A stretch of 44,253 nucleotides of DNA from an uncultured Eudoraea sp. (GTDB lineage: Bacteria > Bacteroidota > Bacteroidia > Flavobacteriales > Flavobacteriaceae). The notes below the pieces were generated by a model. It saw only the letters and a list, made by a program, of their open reading frames with translations, did no database searches and was not told where the DNA came from. Shown here in pieces: positions 24,886-33,482 of the stretch. Both the position numbers and the translations under genes were made by a program. How positions within the stretch are numbered: position 1 is the first letter of the stretch; every line of letters starts with the position of its first letter. The stretch spans positions 1-44,253 of the forward strand of contig NZ_CAMYKG010000021.1 in the NCBI RefSeq assembly GCF_947258925.1. Direction: 5' to 3'.

Positions 24886-24911
24886 AGAATACTATGGTCC
24901 AAATTCTTTAA
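24882..24911 (+). terminator. Inverted repeat at the end of the HerA/lipoprotein operon
   Basis: TTAAAGAAT (24882-24890) and ATTCTTTAA (24903-24911), perfect 9-bp arms with a 12-base loop, including the stop codon. AT-rich and without a strong T-run, so only a possible terminator. Confidence 0.4.
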
Positions 24912-24967
24912 ATTAATTATGTTGTGAATTGAAAATTAAATTGTGTTTCCCTTTCGTGGGATGATTC

Positions 24968-25831
24968 ATGAAAAACCTGGTAAATCGTATTTTTGCACGG
25001 GCTTATGGGGTCTATTTTAATATCCTTGCCCTATTTTCTAAAAAACTGGCTGGAGAAAAGGCCATTACGCTGTTCAGTTCTCCCCGCAAAGGCAAAGTGC
25101 TACCCATACAAGCTTCCTTCCTAAAAACAGCTACCAACAAGAGGATTGAAGTAGGTGGAAAGCAGATTCAGACGTATTGCTGGAAGGGAACAAAAGAAAC
25201 TGTTTTATTGCTTCACGGTTGGGAGAGTAACTCTTTTCGCTGGCGGAACCTCATCAGGAGTCTTAGGGATGAAGATTATACTGTTGCTGCTTTTGATGCA
25301 CCCGCGCATGGTAATTCTTCCGGTGGAATTTTTAATGTACCATTGTATGCGGAATGCACGTATCATGTGGTTAAACATTATAATCCTACCCATATAATCG
25401 GGCATTCAGTTGGCGGGATGACAGCCATTTACCATCAGTATATTTATCCTCATAATTCCATTTATAAGATGGTCACCATCGGCTCACCCTCTGAATTATA
25501 TGAACTTATGGAGCACTATCAGCATCTTGTGGGCTTCAACAATAATGTACTAAAAGCTTTAGACGCTTATTTTCAGGCTCATTTTGGATATGGACTTCGG
25601 GATTTTTCCACATCCCGTTTTGTTCGGGAGCTAGGTATTGAAGGATTACTGGTCCACGACATAGAAGATCCTATAACCCCCTATCACAATTCGGAAAAGG
25701 TGCATGCAAACTGGACAAATAGCAAGCTAATTAGTACACGGGGATTGGGTCATTCCATGCATCAGGAAGGGGTAAATAATCAAATTATAGATTTTTTGAA
25801 ATCAAAGAAAAGGGCTAATTTTAGCGCTTAA
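24968..25831 (+). CDS. Alpha/beta hydrolase
   Basis: 287 residues. LLLHGWESNSFRWR (oxyanion region, about 78-91), DAPAHGNSSG (about 115-124), nucleophile GHSVGG (Ser about 147), acid in LLVHDIEDPITPY (about 230-242) and a late GLGHSMHQEG (His about 260). No signal peptide is evident. Substrate unknown. Followed after 9 bases by a VOC protein gene on the same strand, suggesting co-transcription. Confidence 0.85.
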   Translation: MKNLVNRIFARAYGVYFNILALFSKKLAGEKAITLFSSPRKGKVLPIQASFLKTATNKRIEVGGKQIQTYCWKGTKETVLLLHGWESNSFRWRNLIRSLRDEDYTVAAFDAPAHGNSSGGIFNVPLYAECTYHVVKHYNPTHIIGHSVGGMTAIYHQYIYPHNSIYKMVTIGSPSELYELMEHYQHLVGFNNNVLKALDAYFQAHFGYGLRDFSTSRFVRELGIEGLLVHDIEDPITPYHNSEKVHANWTNSKLISTRGLGHSMHQEGVNNQIIDFLKSKKRANFSA

Positions 25832-25840
25832 ACACTTCCT

Positions 25841-26263
25841 ATGTCAACTATTTCACCATTTCACATCGCTATTCCCGTGCATAACCTTGACGAATGCAGA
25901 ACATTTTACAGGGAAGTCCTGAAGTGTGAAGAAGGAAGAAGCAGCGACCATTGGGTTGACTTTAATCTTTTTGGTCACCAATTGGTCATTCATTACAAAC
26001 CAAAGTCTGCTGAAGCCTTACATTCCAATCCGGTAGATGGTAAAGATGTTCCTGTACCTCACTATGGCGTAGTGCTTCCTTGGGATACATTTCACAATTT
26101 TGCCGGGGAGTTGAAAGATAAGGGAATATCTTTTGTTATAGAGCCCTATATCCGGTTTGAAGGTCAGGTTGGGGAACAGGCTACCATGTTCTTTTTAGAT
26201 CCCGCTGGAAATGCCCTGGAATTCAAAGCCTTTAAAGATATGGGACAGTTGTTTGCCAATTAA
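25841..26263 (+). CDS. VOC-superfamily (glyoxalase-like) protein
   Basis: 140 residues with paired beta-alpha-beta-beta-beta modules: [27 protein letters not shown] (metal ligand His), [15 protein letters not shown], and the second half ending [18 protein letters not shown] with the typical Glu ligand. Likely a dioxygenase, lyase or resistance protein of unknown substrate. Ends 10 bases from the convergent small membrane protein gene. Confidence 0.85.
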   Translation: MSTISPFHIAIPVHNLDECRTFYREVLKCEEGRSSDHWVDFNLFGHQLVIHYKPKSAEALHSNPVDGKDVPVPHYGVVLPWDTFHNFAGELKDKGISFVIEPYIRFEGQVGEQATMFFLDPAGNALEFKAFKDMGQLFAN

Positions 26264-26273
26264 TCCTGAATTG

Positions 26274-26459
26274 CTAAGTCTTTTTTTTATATCTGTACCA
26301 GAACCAAATGATAACAGCATATATTACCCCAAAAATTACCCCTTCTTTTAATTCACTAAAAATAGCTTCTGTGGAATAGTCTTTTTCAAGAATACAGGAA
26401 AATAATGTATAGAAAAAAATGGCAGCCAGTACCTGGCTTGTAAATTTCTTTTTATCCAT
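26274..26459 (-). CDS. Small membrane protein (61 aa)
   Basis: ATG at 26457-26459 (MDKKKFTSQVLAAIFFYTLF); a longer frame from 26504 adds 15 residues that overlap the upstream gene. Two hydrophobic segments (about 8-25 and 40-55) and a basic end (WYRYKKKT) encoded over an A-run. Family unknown. Starts 11 bases after the aldo/keto reductase stop, so probably co-transcribed. Confidence 0.6.
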   Translation of the reverse strand: MDKKKFTSQVLAAIFFYTLFSCILEKDYSTEAIFSELKEGVIFGVIYAVIIWFWYRYKKKT

Positions 26460-26470
26460 GATAGTTTTAT

Positions 26471-27442
26471 TTATTGAGACCAGGCTGTTGGTTTCCTGTC
26501 CCATCGGTGTTTGCGTAGTGCTTTATGGAGCTCTTTGGGCAATCCCTGACCATCACTTGTCCCAACATTTGCCAATACATTTCTTTGTTTGCGCATGCCG
26601 GGGATTACGGTGCTGACATCTTCATTCATCAAAATAAAACGCAAAGCCATTTCCGCCATGGTCATTCCTTCGGGAACAAGGGGACGTAGTAAATCTGCCT
26701 TATCAGAACTGCTATTTAAATTTTCAGGAACGAAGTATGTGCCACGCCAATCGCCTTCCGGAAAAATAGTTTCCCTTGTAATATTACCAGTTAGCGTACC
26801 CTCATCAAAAGGAACTCTTGCAATCACGGCAATATCAAGTTCTTTACATAGTGGAAATAAAACGTCTTCCGGGGCCTGGTCAAAAATATTATAAATTACC
26901 TGCACGGCATCAATCAATCCAGTCTCCAAAGCAGCTATACCGTTCTCCGGCTCCCATCTGTTTACGCTGATTCCCATAGCGGCTATTTTGCCCGACTTTT
27001 TTAAATCTTCTACTGCCCTTTTCCACTCTTCCCTTTCAGTCCAACCATCGTCCCAGGTGTGAAATTGCATCAGATCTATCTGTTCTACACCTAAATTTTT
27101 CAATGTTTTATGCGTATAATCAAAAACATGTGACGTAGGGTAAGACTCCTCGAATAAATATTCGGGTTTCGCCGGCCATTTAAAGTTTTTCGGAGGAATT
27201 TTACTTGCTGTATAAAGTTTGGTTTGTTTATATCGGCGAAGGAGCTGACCAAGTAATTTCTCACTATGCCCCTCCCCATAGCCCCATGCAGTATCAAAAA
27301 AATTAATGCCATTTTCAACAGCTAGATCTAGTGATTTTGCAGAATGGAAATCATCAGATTCCTTCCAACTCCCCATACCCCACATTCCATAACCAACCTC
27401 ACTAACCTTCCAGCTTGTGTGTCCAAATATTCTATAGTTCAT
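26471..27442 (-). CDS. Aldo/keto reductase
   Basis: 323 residues, (beta/alpha)8 NADPH-dependent oxidoreductase. Catalytic tetrad visible: NFFDTAWGYGEGHSEK (Asp, Tyr), YTASKIPP (Lys) and LMQFHTW (His). Reduces aldehydes or sugars; substrate unknown. Followed by a small membrane protein gene on the same strand. Confidence 0.88.
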   Translation of the reverse strand: MNYRIFGHTSWKVSEVGYGMWGMGSWKESDDFHSAKSLDLAVENGINFFDTAWGYGEGHSEKLLGQLLRRYKQTKLYTASKIPPKNFKWPAKPEYLFEESYPTSHVFDYTHKTLKNLGVEQIDLMQFHTWDDGWTEREEWKRAVEDLKKSGKIAAMGISVNRWEPENGIAALETGLIDAVQVIYNIFDQAPEDVLFPLCKELDIAVIARVPFDEGTLTGNITRETIFPEGDWRGTYFVPENLNSSSDKADLLRPLVPEGMTMAEMALRFILMNEDVSTVIPGMRKQRNVLANVGTSDGQGLPKELHKALRKHRWDRKPTAWSQ

Positions 27443-27569
27443 CAGGTCAATATTTAACTCTTAAATATAAGGTTTTAGAAGAATATTATCCTGCACTTCA
27501 TAAAAAAACGAGCTATATAATTTTATACAACAGTAAGTGCCTATCTACCTTCAAGAATGGGTAAACGTA

Positions 27570-29141
27570 CTATTCAGAACCGTCGTTAACTTTGCGATAC
27601 CTGTCTTTAAGGTCCTTCATCATATCCCGATAAATTATCTTTACCTTTTCATTGGGTGATTGGCAGAGGTATATACGGGTTCCATTTTCCCTGAAATAGG
27701 GATCATTAATGACCTTTTTAAGCTCTACTTCCTCGAAATAAGTTGGCAGGAGGCTATCCGGATTGGTAGTGTTACCCAAATCTGAATGAACATAAATTAC
27801 GTAATCCTTACTAATGCTTTCCGGTGACCAGAAAACGAAACTGGCATTAGGGGAAATAGGTTGAGGAATATTGTGTTTCTTCCCATAAAACATAATGGCC
27901 CCGGCCTGTCCGTAATGATAGCAGTAAATATGGCAATTGTCGCGATTTTCCTCGCCCAGGTCCAGATAGATATCACTTACAGCCTCCCCTATTGCTTTCC
28001 ACCCGGTCATGTCTGCCATATCCTGAGGCAGGTCGTGCTGTTGTCCATCTTCCCATCTGAAAGCTCCTTTGTTAAATGCTTTCTCAAAAGTATTAAAAGG
28101 AATACCATCAAATGGCAGTGAAAAATATAACCCCATCGCCATGAAAGTTACCAATAGTACAAATATCATATTCCTATATCGAACAATATACTTTTGGACA
28201 AAATATGCCCCAAAAACAAACAAGATGGGATATATCCCCAGGGTATAATAAGCCTTTCCGCTCCCAGCCAGCAGAAGTACAATAAGTACTATATAGGCAA
28301 ATGCAAAAATGCGATACTGTTTTTCCTTTTTATTAAAAAGCAAAATGAGTAACGCACCTATCCAAATCAACAAAGCCTGGGCATTCATCAATAATTGCTC
28401 TATGATAAATCCCAAAGGCTCAACATGCACGAGTTGCGTGCGCCGTAACTCCTCCATATGCTGCAAGAGAGGCCAATTATTTTCATATTGCCAGTAAAGA
28501 TTTGGCGATATAATTATCAATGCAATTATTATGGCCAAAAGAAAATATTTCGATGAATATAGTTTTCGATATTGCGTAAACAGCATTGCAAGGCCGAAGG
28601 AAGTATAAAGAAAAACGATAGAATATTTGTTGAGAAAACCAAGACCGAATACCAACCCTATCCACAACCACATTTTCGTATCTCCGCTGGAGATCAGTTT
28701 ATAAAAGAGATAGCCCGATAATAGCCAATAGAAATGGTTAAAAGATACGGGTTGAAAAAGTGTATTTACATGTAAATAAGCCGGTGAGAAAATATAGGCA
28801 AGGCAGGCCAGGGCAATGGCAATTTTCTTTCCCCCTAAGTCCCGGGTAAACATCCCAATTAGAATCACATTGATTGCACCAACCAGAAAAGGGAAGAAAC
28901 GAAGTCCAAATATGGTATTCCCGAATATTGTGGTAGCTATCTTTCCAATAATTGCAATTGAGGGCGGTACCGCGACATATCCCCAGGCGAGGTGCTCACT
29001 TAAAGCGTAGTATAAATAGGCATCCCTATGCAGCTCGTAGTTGTCAAAAGTAGCTAAATGCACCATTAACTTTAGTAAAGCCAGGACAAGGATCATTATC
29101 CCTGTAGAAGAGATCCAAAATTTTAACTTGCTCACTGTCAC
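27570..29141 (-). CDS. GT39-family (ArnT/PMT-like) membrane glycosyltransferase
   Basis: 523 residues, about eleven membrane helices. The first periplasmic loop has NYELHRDAYLYYALSEHLAWGYVAVPP (about 33-59), matching the acidic-residue loop of PMT/ArnT-type enzymes that use polyprenyl-phosphate sugars. C-terminal soluble part of about 150 residues. Probably decorates lipid A, a glycan or a protein on the outer face of the inner membrane. The start is GTG (29139-29141), with no better ATG nearby. Stands alone. Confidence 0.8.
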   Translation of the reverse strand: MTVSKLKFWISSTGIMILVLALLKLMVHLATFDNYELHRDAYLYYALSEHLAWGYVAVPPSIAIIGKIATTIFGNTIFGLRFFPFLVGAINVILIGMFTRDLGGKKIAIALACLAYIFSPAYLHVNTLFQPVSFNHFYWLLSGYLFYKLISSGDTKMWLWIGLVFGLGFLNKYSIVFLYTSFGLAMLFTQYRKLYSSKYFLLAIIIALIIISPNLYWQYENNWPLLQHMEELRRTQLVHVEPLGFIIEQLLMNAQALLIWIGALLILLFNKKEKQYRIFAFAYIVLIVLLLAGSGKAYYTLGIYPILFVFGAYFVQKYIVRYRNMIFVLLVTFMAMGLYFSLPFDGIPFNTFEKAFNKGAFRWEDGQQHDLPQDMADMTGWKAIGEAVSDIYLDLGEENRDNCHIYCYHYGQAGAIMFYGKKHNIPQPISPNASFVFWSPESISKDYVIYVHSDLGNTTNPDSLLPTYFEEVELKKVINDPYFRENGTRIYLCQSPNEKVKIIYRDMMKDLKDRYRKVNDGSE

Positions 29142-29192
29142 GAAAAAACTTTTTCTAAAAATCTATGTCAAAAAATTATACTGTTATTGCTA

Positions 29193-30929
29193 TCAGGGAT
29201 AGATCCAACTGTTCAGATCAGCTCCGGGGGGAGCACTTTCCGCGATGCGTTTCATTATTTTTGGAACATACATACTGTTGTATCTAAGCCTGGAAATATG
29301 ATTAGGTTCCTCCGGATTCCCATTCCAGCAATGCTCGGCTCTGTCTCCGTATAAAACCTCCCCTTCGTAATAAGGATCTGAAGTATTTTCCAGGAAATCC
29401 TCCATTTTGTATACCGCATTGTTTAAATAATAATTATCCATATCACCACAATAGATATGTATTTTACCTTTTAACTTGTCGCCGAGTTTATCCCAGTCCC
29501 TCTCCAGTATATAGCGCAGGTCATAATTCTCTTTCCAGTAATTTGCTACCTCAGGATTGATTATTCCGGTTCTTTTGTCCCATATTCGCTCAGGATAGCC
29601 CTCATCACCCTGAGGGGAATAGGTTGCCTCCCAAATATCCCATTGCTGACCGGAGCGGGATTTATCGCCCAAAACAAGTTCTAAATGATTTTCGTCACGC
29701 ACTGTAGATTGAATATGACCTAAATAGTCCCTATGCGCGGGAACTTCAAGCATTTTATGATCACTTTTGTAATAATAAGCATTCTCATCCTCATAGATAT
29801 TGGTAAGGACATAAGAACTAAAATCAATCGGGTCCGGACAAGCTGCAAAACACCCGTTATATTCTTCCGGATATTTGACTTGCACCGCCAATGCCTCCCA
29901 ACCTCCCGTTGAGCCTCCGTATAAAAAACGGGACCAGCCTTCGCCCAAGCCCCTGAATTCTTTTTCAATATAAGGTATAAGCTCATGGGTGATAGCGTCG
30001 CCATAAGGACCCTGGCTAGCAGAATTCACGGCATACGAATCGTCATAATAAGGCGTAGGGTGTTGAATTTCAATGATCAGGAATCTTGGAAAATCGGGTT
30101 CATTCCATCTTTTATAGAAATTATATGCTTCCTGTTGCTGTATAATATTATAGCCTGAAACCTTAAAGCGTTCTGCATAATCCGGTTCAAGGTTGGGGTC
30201 CGGAGGAACCGTTCTGAAGCCGCCAAAATCACTTGGAAAATGCCCGTGGAATATCATAAGTGGATACTTTGCCTCCGGATGTTCTTTAAATCCTTTGGGG
30301 AGAAGAATATGAGCCCCTAAATAAATGTCCCTCCCCCAAAACTCTGAGAGCTTTTCGGACCGCATCTTTATGTGTTTTATCCATTCCGTATCTTGCGGTT
30401 CTTCTATCGGTGGAATAATCTCGTCCATCACAATACTTATCTCCTGGCTGCCCTTAGCCGTAATGTTCACCTTTATGGGTTTGCTATACAAATTTCCGGG
30501 TGATCGGTTCCACTGTTGTCCTTCCCCATTGTCCATAGGCAACTTTACTGTATGACCAGTGCTTAAATTGAAGGTCTCATAGACATGTAATAAAGCTTGT
30601 GCCCAATATTCCCCGGGAGGTAGTTCTGCTAAACTGGCGTATGGAAATCCATGTCTTGAAGCATCAAAAGATTCTTCGGCATTAGGTGTCATTCCTTCTA
30701 CATTCATCCCAAATATAACCTGGGTATTAAGTCCGCTATTTATCTGAAAACGAGGTTCTTTTTCATCATTTGTGGAGAGCATGAGCAGTAAACGGCCATC
30801 TTGTGCTTTGGTACTGATTTTATCAGAAAAAGAAACTTTAACGGTGATATCTGACAATTTTTTTTCAGAGGATTGGCATCCAGACAAACAAATAATCAGA
30901 AAACTAAGGAGAATAAGAGGTTTGAACAT
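29193..30929 (-). CDS. Lipoprotein with esterase-like alpha/beta-hydrolase domain
   Basis: 578 residues. Signal peptide and lipobox (LIICLSGC, Cys about 18). An N-terminal beta-rich domain (about 25-175) precedes an esterase-D-like alpha/beta hydrolase: YPLMIFHGHFPSDFGGF (about 223-239) and nucleophile YGGSTGGWEA (Ser about 331), with a late AEHCWNG His. Likely a surface or periplasmic carboxylesterase, perhaps on acetylated glycans or oligomeric esters. Follows folD on the same strand after 92 bases. Confidence 0.82.
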   Translation of the reverse strand: MFKPLILLSFLIICLSGCQSSEKKLSDITVKVSFSDKISTKAQDGRLLLMLSTNDEKEPRFQINSGLNTQVIFGMNVEGMTPNAEESFDASRHGFPYASLAELPPGEYWAQALLHVYETFNLSTGHTVKLPMDNGEGQQWNRSPGNLYSKPIKVNITAKGSQEISIVMDEIIPPIEEPQDTEWIKHIKMRSEKLSEFWGRDIYLGAHILLPKGFKEHPEAKYPLMIFHGHFPSDFGGFRTVPPDPNLEPDYAERFKVSGYNIIQQQEAYNFYKRWNEPDFPRFLIIEIQHPTPYYDDSYAVNSASQGPYGDAITHELIPYIEKEFRGLGEGWSRFLYGGSTGGWEALAVQVKYPEEYNGCFAACPDPIDFSSYVLTNIYEDENAYYYKSDHKMLEVPAHRDYLGHIQSTVRDENHLELVLGDKSRSGQQWDIWEATYSPQGDEGYPERIWDKRTGIINPEVANYWKENYDLRYILERDWDKLGDKLKGKIHIYCGDMDNYYLNNAVYKMEDFLENTSDPYYEGEVLYGDRAEHCWNGNPEEPNHISRLRYNSMYVPKIMKRIAESAPPGADLNSWIYP

Positions 30930-31021
30930 AGAAGTTGGATTTGCGATAAAAGGTACTCATTTATCACAAATCATCACATATGGAAACCAAATATTCTTGT
31001 TATTTAAATTAAGTGCCAGGG

Positions 31022-31906
31022 CTAGCTTTTCTCGGCTCTTCGTTTACGGGCCAAAAGTGTATTCTGCAAAAGCATGGCAATAGTCATGGGGCCAACACCC
31101 CCCGGAACCGGTGTAATATAGGACGCCTTTTTACTAACGGCGTCAAAATCCACATCACCCGTTAAATAATACCCTCTCTCTTTGCTATCATCGGGAACCC
31201 TTGTAATCCCAACATCAATAATTACGGCCCCCTCTTGGACCATATCCTCTGTAAGAAATCCGGGTACTCCCAAAGCTGAAACAATAATATCGGCCTGTAA
31301 TGTCAGCGCTTTAATATCCCTGGTCCTGCTATGTGTTAGGGTCACTGTGGCATTTGCAAATTTGCCTTTCTGACTGAGTAAAATACTAATGGGCCTCCCC
31401 ACGATATGACTCCTGCCGATAATCACAGCATGTTTCCCCTCGATATCTATTTCATACCTTCTCAATAATTCCATGATACCAAATGGTGTAGCAGGAATAA
31501 ATGATTCCATATCCAAAGCCATCTTCCCAAAATTCGCGGGATGAAAACCATCCACATCCTTATCCGGGTCTACAGCGAGCAGAACCTTCTGTTCATCAAT
31601 ATGTTTGGGCAATGGTAGTTGAACGATATACCCGTCAATATCGGGGTTATCGTTTAGTTCTTTTACGAGTTTTAATAATTCTTCTTCAGATGTATCTTCA
31701 GGCAAATGTTTAAGCGTAGATTCAAAACCTATTCGTTTACATGAGCGTACCTTGCTCCCAACATAAGTAAGACTGGCACCATCATTCCCAACGAGGACTG
31801 CAGCCAAATGAGGTACCTTTTCTCCCCGTATTTTCATTTTGTCCACCTCAGCGGTTATTTCGTCTTTAATCTGATTTGCAATTTCTTTTCCGTTGAGAAG
31901 GGTCAT
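31022..31906 (-). CDS. folD: Bifunctional methylene-THF dehydrogenase / methenyl-THF cyclohydrolase FolD
   Basis: 294 residues, normal length. Active-site TYVGSKVRSCKRIGF (Tyr, Lys; about 49-63), IVQLPLPKHI (about 94-103), PATPFGIMELL, the NADP-binding IIGRSHIVGRP (about 162-172) and PGGVGPMTIAMLLQNT near the C-terminus. One-carbon metabolism in the cytoplasm. 30 bases downstream of ffh on the same strand, a linkage common in flavobacteria. Confidence 0.95.
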   Translation of the reverse strand: MTLLNGKEIANQIKDEITAEVDKMKIRGEKVPHLAAVLVGNDGASLTYVGSKVRSCKRIGFESTLKHLPEDTSEEELLKLVKELNDNPDIDGYIVQLPLPKHIDEQKVLLAVDPDKDVDGFHPANFGKMALDMESFIPATPFGIMELLRRYEIDIEGKHAVIIGRSHIVGRPISILLSQKGKFANATVTLTHSRTRDIKALTLQADIIVSALGVPGFLTEDMVQEGAVIIDVGITRVPDDSKERGYYLTGDVDFDAVSKKASYITPVPGGVGPMTIAMLLQNTLLARKRRAEKS

Positions 31907-31936
31907 TTTGTGTATAATTATTGATTTTAAAATCAG

Positions 31937-33265
31937 TTATTTCATATTCTGCATCATCTGCATCATCTTCTTGCCACCGCCACCTTGCATCATTTTCATC
32001 ATTTTGCTCATTTGATCAAATTGCTTTAGCAGTTGATTCACCTCTTGTATGGTTCTTCCGCTCCCTTTAGCGATTCGTTTTTTCCTGCTGGCATCAAGCT
32101 TGGATGGATTTGATCTTTCATCCGGGGTCATAGAGTGTATAATAGCTTCCACATGTTTAAATGCATCATCATCTATATCCATTCCTTTAAGGGCCTTTCC
32201 GGCTCCCGGTAACATCCCCATCAGGTCCTTCATGCTACCCATCTTCTTAATTTGCTGAATCTGTTTCAGGAAGTCATCAAAACCAAATTTATTTTTAGCG
32301 ATTTTTTTCTGAATTTTCCGTGCTTCTACTTCATCAAATTGTTCCTGTGCACGTTCAACAAGGGAAATAACATCCCCCATTCCCAAGATGCGATCGGCCA
32401 TTCGGGCAGGGTGGAAAACGTCTATGGCGTCCATTTTCTCACCTGTGCCAATAAATTTAATTGGTTTATCGACTACAGATTTAATGGAAATGGCTGCACC
32501 ACCGCGCGTATCCCCATCCAGCTTAGTCAGGATAACCCCCTCAAAATTTAGCACATCATTAAAGGCCTTTGCCGTATTTACAGCGTCCTGTCCGGTCATG
32601 GAATCTACAACAAAGAGGGTTTCCTGCGGATTAACTGCATTGCGAATATTGGCAATTTCTGTCATCATTTGCTCATCCACCGCCAGGCGTCCTGCGGTAT
32701 CAATTATTACCACATTGAAACCATTGCCTTTAGCATAATCTACCCCGGCTTTGGCCAGCGCAACCGGATCAGAATTTTCCTTATCGGAAAAAACTTCTAC
32801 CCCAATCTGGTCACCCACAATATTCAACTGATCAATAGCTGCCGGTCTGTAGACATCACAGGCTACCAATAATGGATTTTTAGATTTTTTCTGTTTTAAA
32901 TAATTGGCAAGTTTACCCGAGAAAGTAGTTTTACCGGATCCTTGAAGACCTGACATGAGAATAACCGATGGATTTGCGGAAAGATTAATACCTTCTGCAT
33001 CTCCTCCCATTAATTGGGTTAGTTCATCCTTTACAATTTTGACCATTAACTGGCCGGGTTGCAAAGAGGTCAAAACATTTTGTCCAAGGGCTTTTTCTCT
33101 TACTCTATTGGTAAATTCTTTGGCAATTTTAAAATTAACATCGGCATCCAATAAAGCCCTTCTTACTTCTTTCGTAGTCTCAGCTACGTTAATTTCTGTA
33201 ATCTGGCCATGTCCTTTGAGGACATGCAATGCCTTATCCAGCTTATCACTTAAGTTATCAAACAT
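31937..33265 (-). CDS. ffh: Signal recognition particle protein Ffh
   Basis: 442 residues. N domain, then G domain with GLQGSGKTTFSGKLA (about 109-123), DVYRPAAIDQL, DTAGRLAVDE and TKLDGDTRGG; the C-terminal methionine-rich M domain ends in GGGGKKMMQMMQNMK and binds 4.5S RNA and signal sequences. Targets nascent membrane and secreted proteins. Leads the ffh-folD pair. TAAATTTG (33299-33292, minus) is a candidate -7 box 26 bases upstream. Confidence 0.96.
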   Translation of the reverse strand: MFDNLSDKLDKALHVLKGHGQITEINVAETTKEVRRALLDADVNFKIAKEFTNRVREKALGQNVLTSLQPGQLMVKIVKDELTQLMGGDAEGINLSANPSVILMSGLQGSGKTTFSGKLANYLKQKKSKNPLLVACDVYRPAAIDQLNIVGDQIGVEVFSDKENSDPVALAKAGVDYAKGNGFNVVIIDTAGRLAVDEQMMTEIANIRNAVNPQETLFVVDSMTGQDAVNTAKAFNDVLNFEGVILTKLDGDTRGGAAISIKSVVDKPIKFIGTGEKMDAIDVFHPARMADRILGMGDVISLVERAQEQFDEVEARKIQKKIAKNKFGFDDFLKQIQQIKKMGSMKDLMGMLPGAGKALKGMDIDDDAFKHVEAIIHSMTPDERSNPSKLDASRKKRIAKGSGRTIQEVNQLLKQFDQMSKMMKMMQGGGGKKMMQMMQNMK

Positions 33266-33291
33266 CTTTTTATGTCAATTATGTAGAAATG

Positions 33292-33299
33292 CAAATTTA
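33292..33299 (-). promoter_or_regulatory. -7 box TAAATTTG upstream of ffh
   Basis: Exact TANNTTTG match on the minus strand, 26 bases before the ATG. No recognisable -33 box at the 16-base spacing. Confidence 0.4.
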
Positions 33300-33347
33300 A
33301 TAATAACAATGGGATGATGGAAGACTGTAGAAAGAAATATAAAATAG

Positions 33348-33380
33348 AAAAGGATAACTTCAATTAGAAGTTATCCTTTT
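33348..33380. terminator. Bidirectional-type terminator between ffh and the lipoprotein gene
   Basis: AAAAGGATAACTTC (33348-33361) and GAAGTTATCCTTTT (33367-33380): a perfect 14-bp stem with a 5-base loop, A-run on one side and T-run on the other. On the minus strand it ends transcription from the large lipoprotein gene before ffh. Confidence 0.8.
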
Positions 33381-33427
33381 CAACAAAATAGGGGGGCAAA
33401 TAAGGTATTTTAAATATTTTTCCCGCT

Positions 33428-33473
33428 CCCGATAGCTTCTCCTTCGTAATACTATGGAGAAGGAGCTATCGGG
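33428..33473. repeat. Long hairpin downstream of the repeat lipoprotein gene
   Basis: CCCGATAGCT (33428-33437) and AGCTATCGGG (33464-33473) pair perfectly; after a 3-base bulge, TCTCC/GGAGA extends the stem. GC-rich relative to its surroundings. It may be a dispersed palindromic element or an mRNA-stabilising 3' structure. Confidence 0.55.
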
Positions 33474-33482
33474 ATGCATGAT

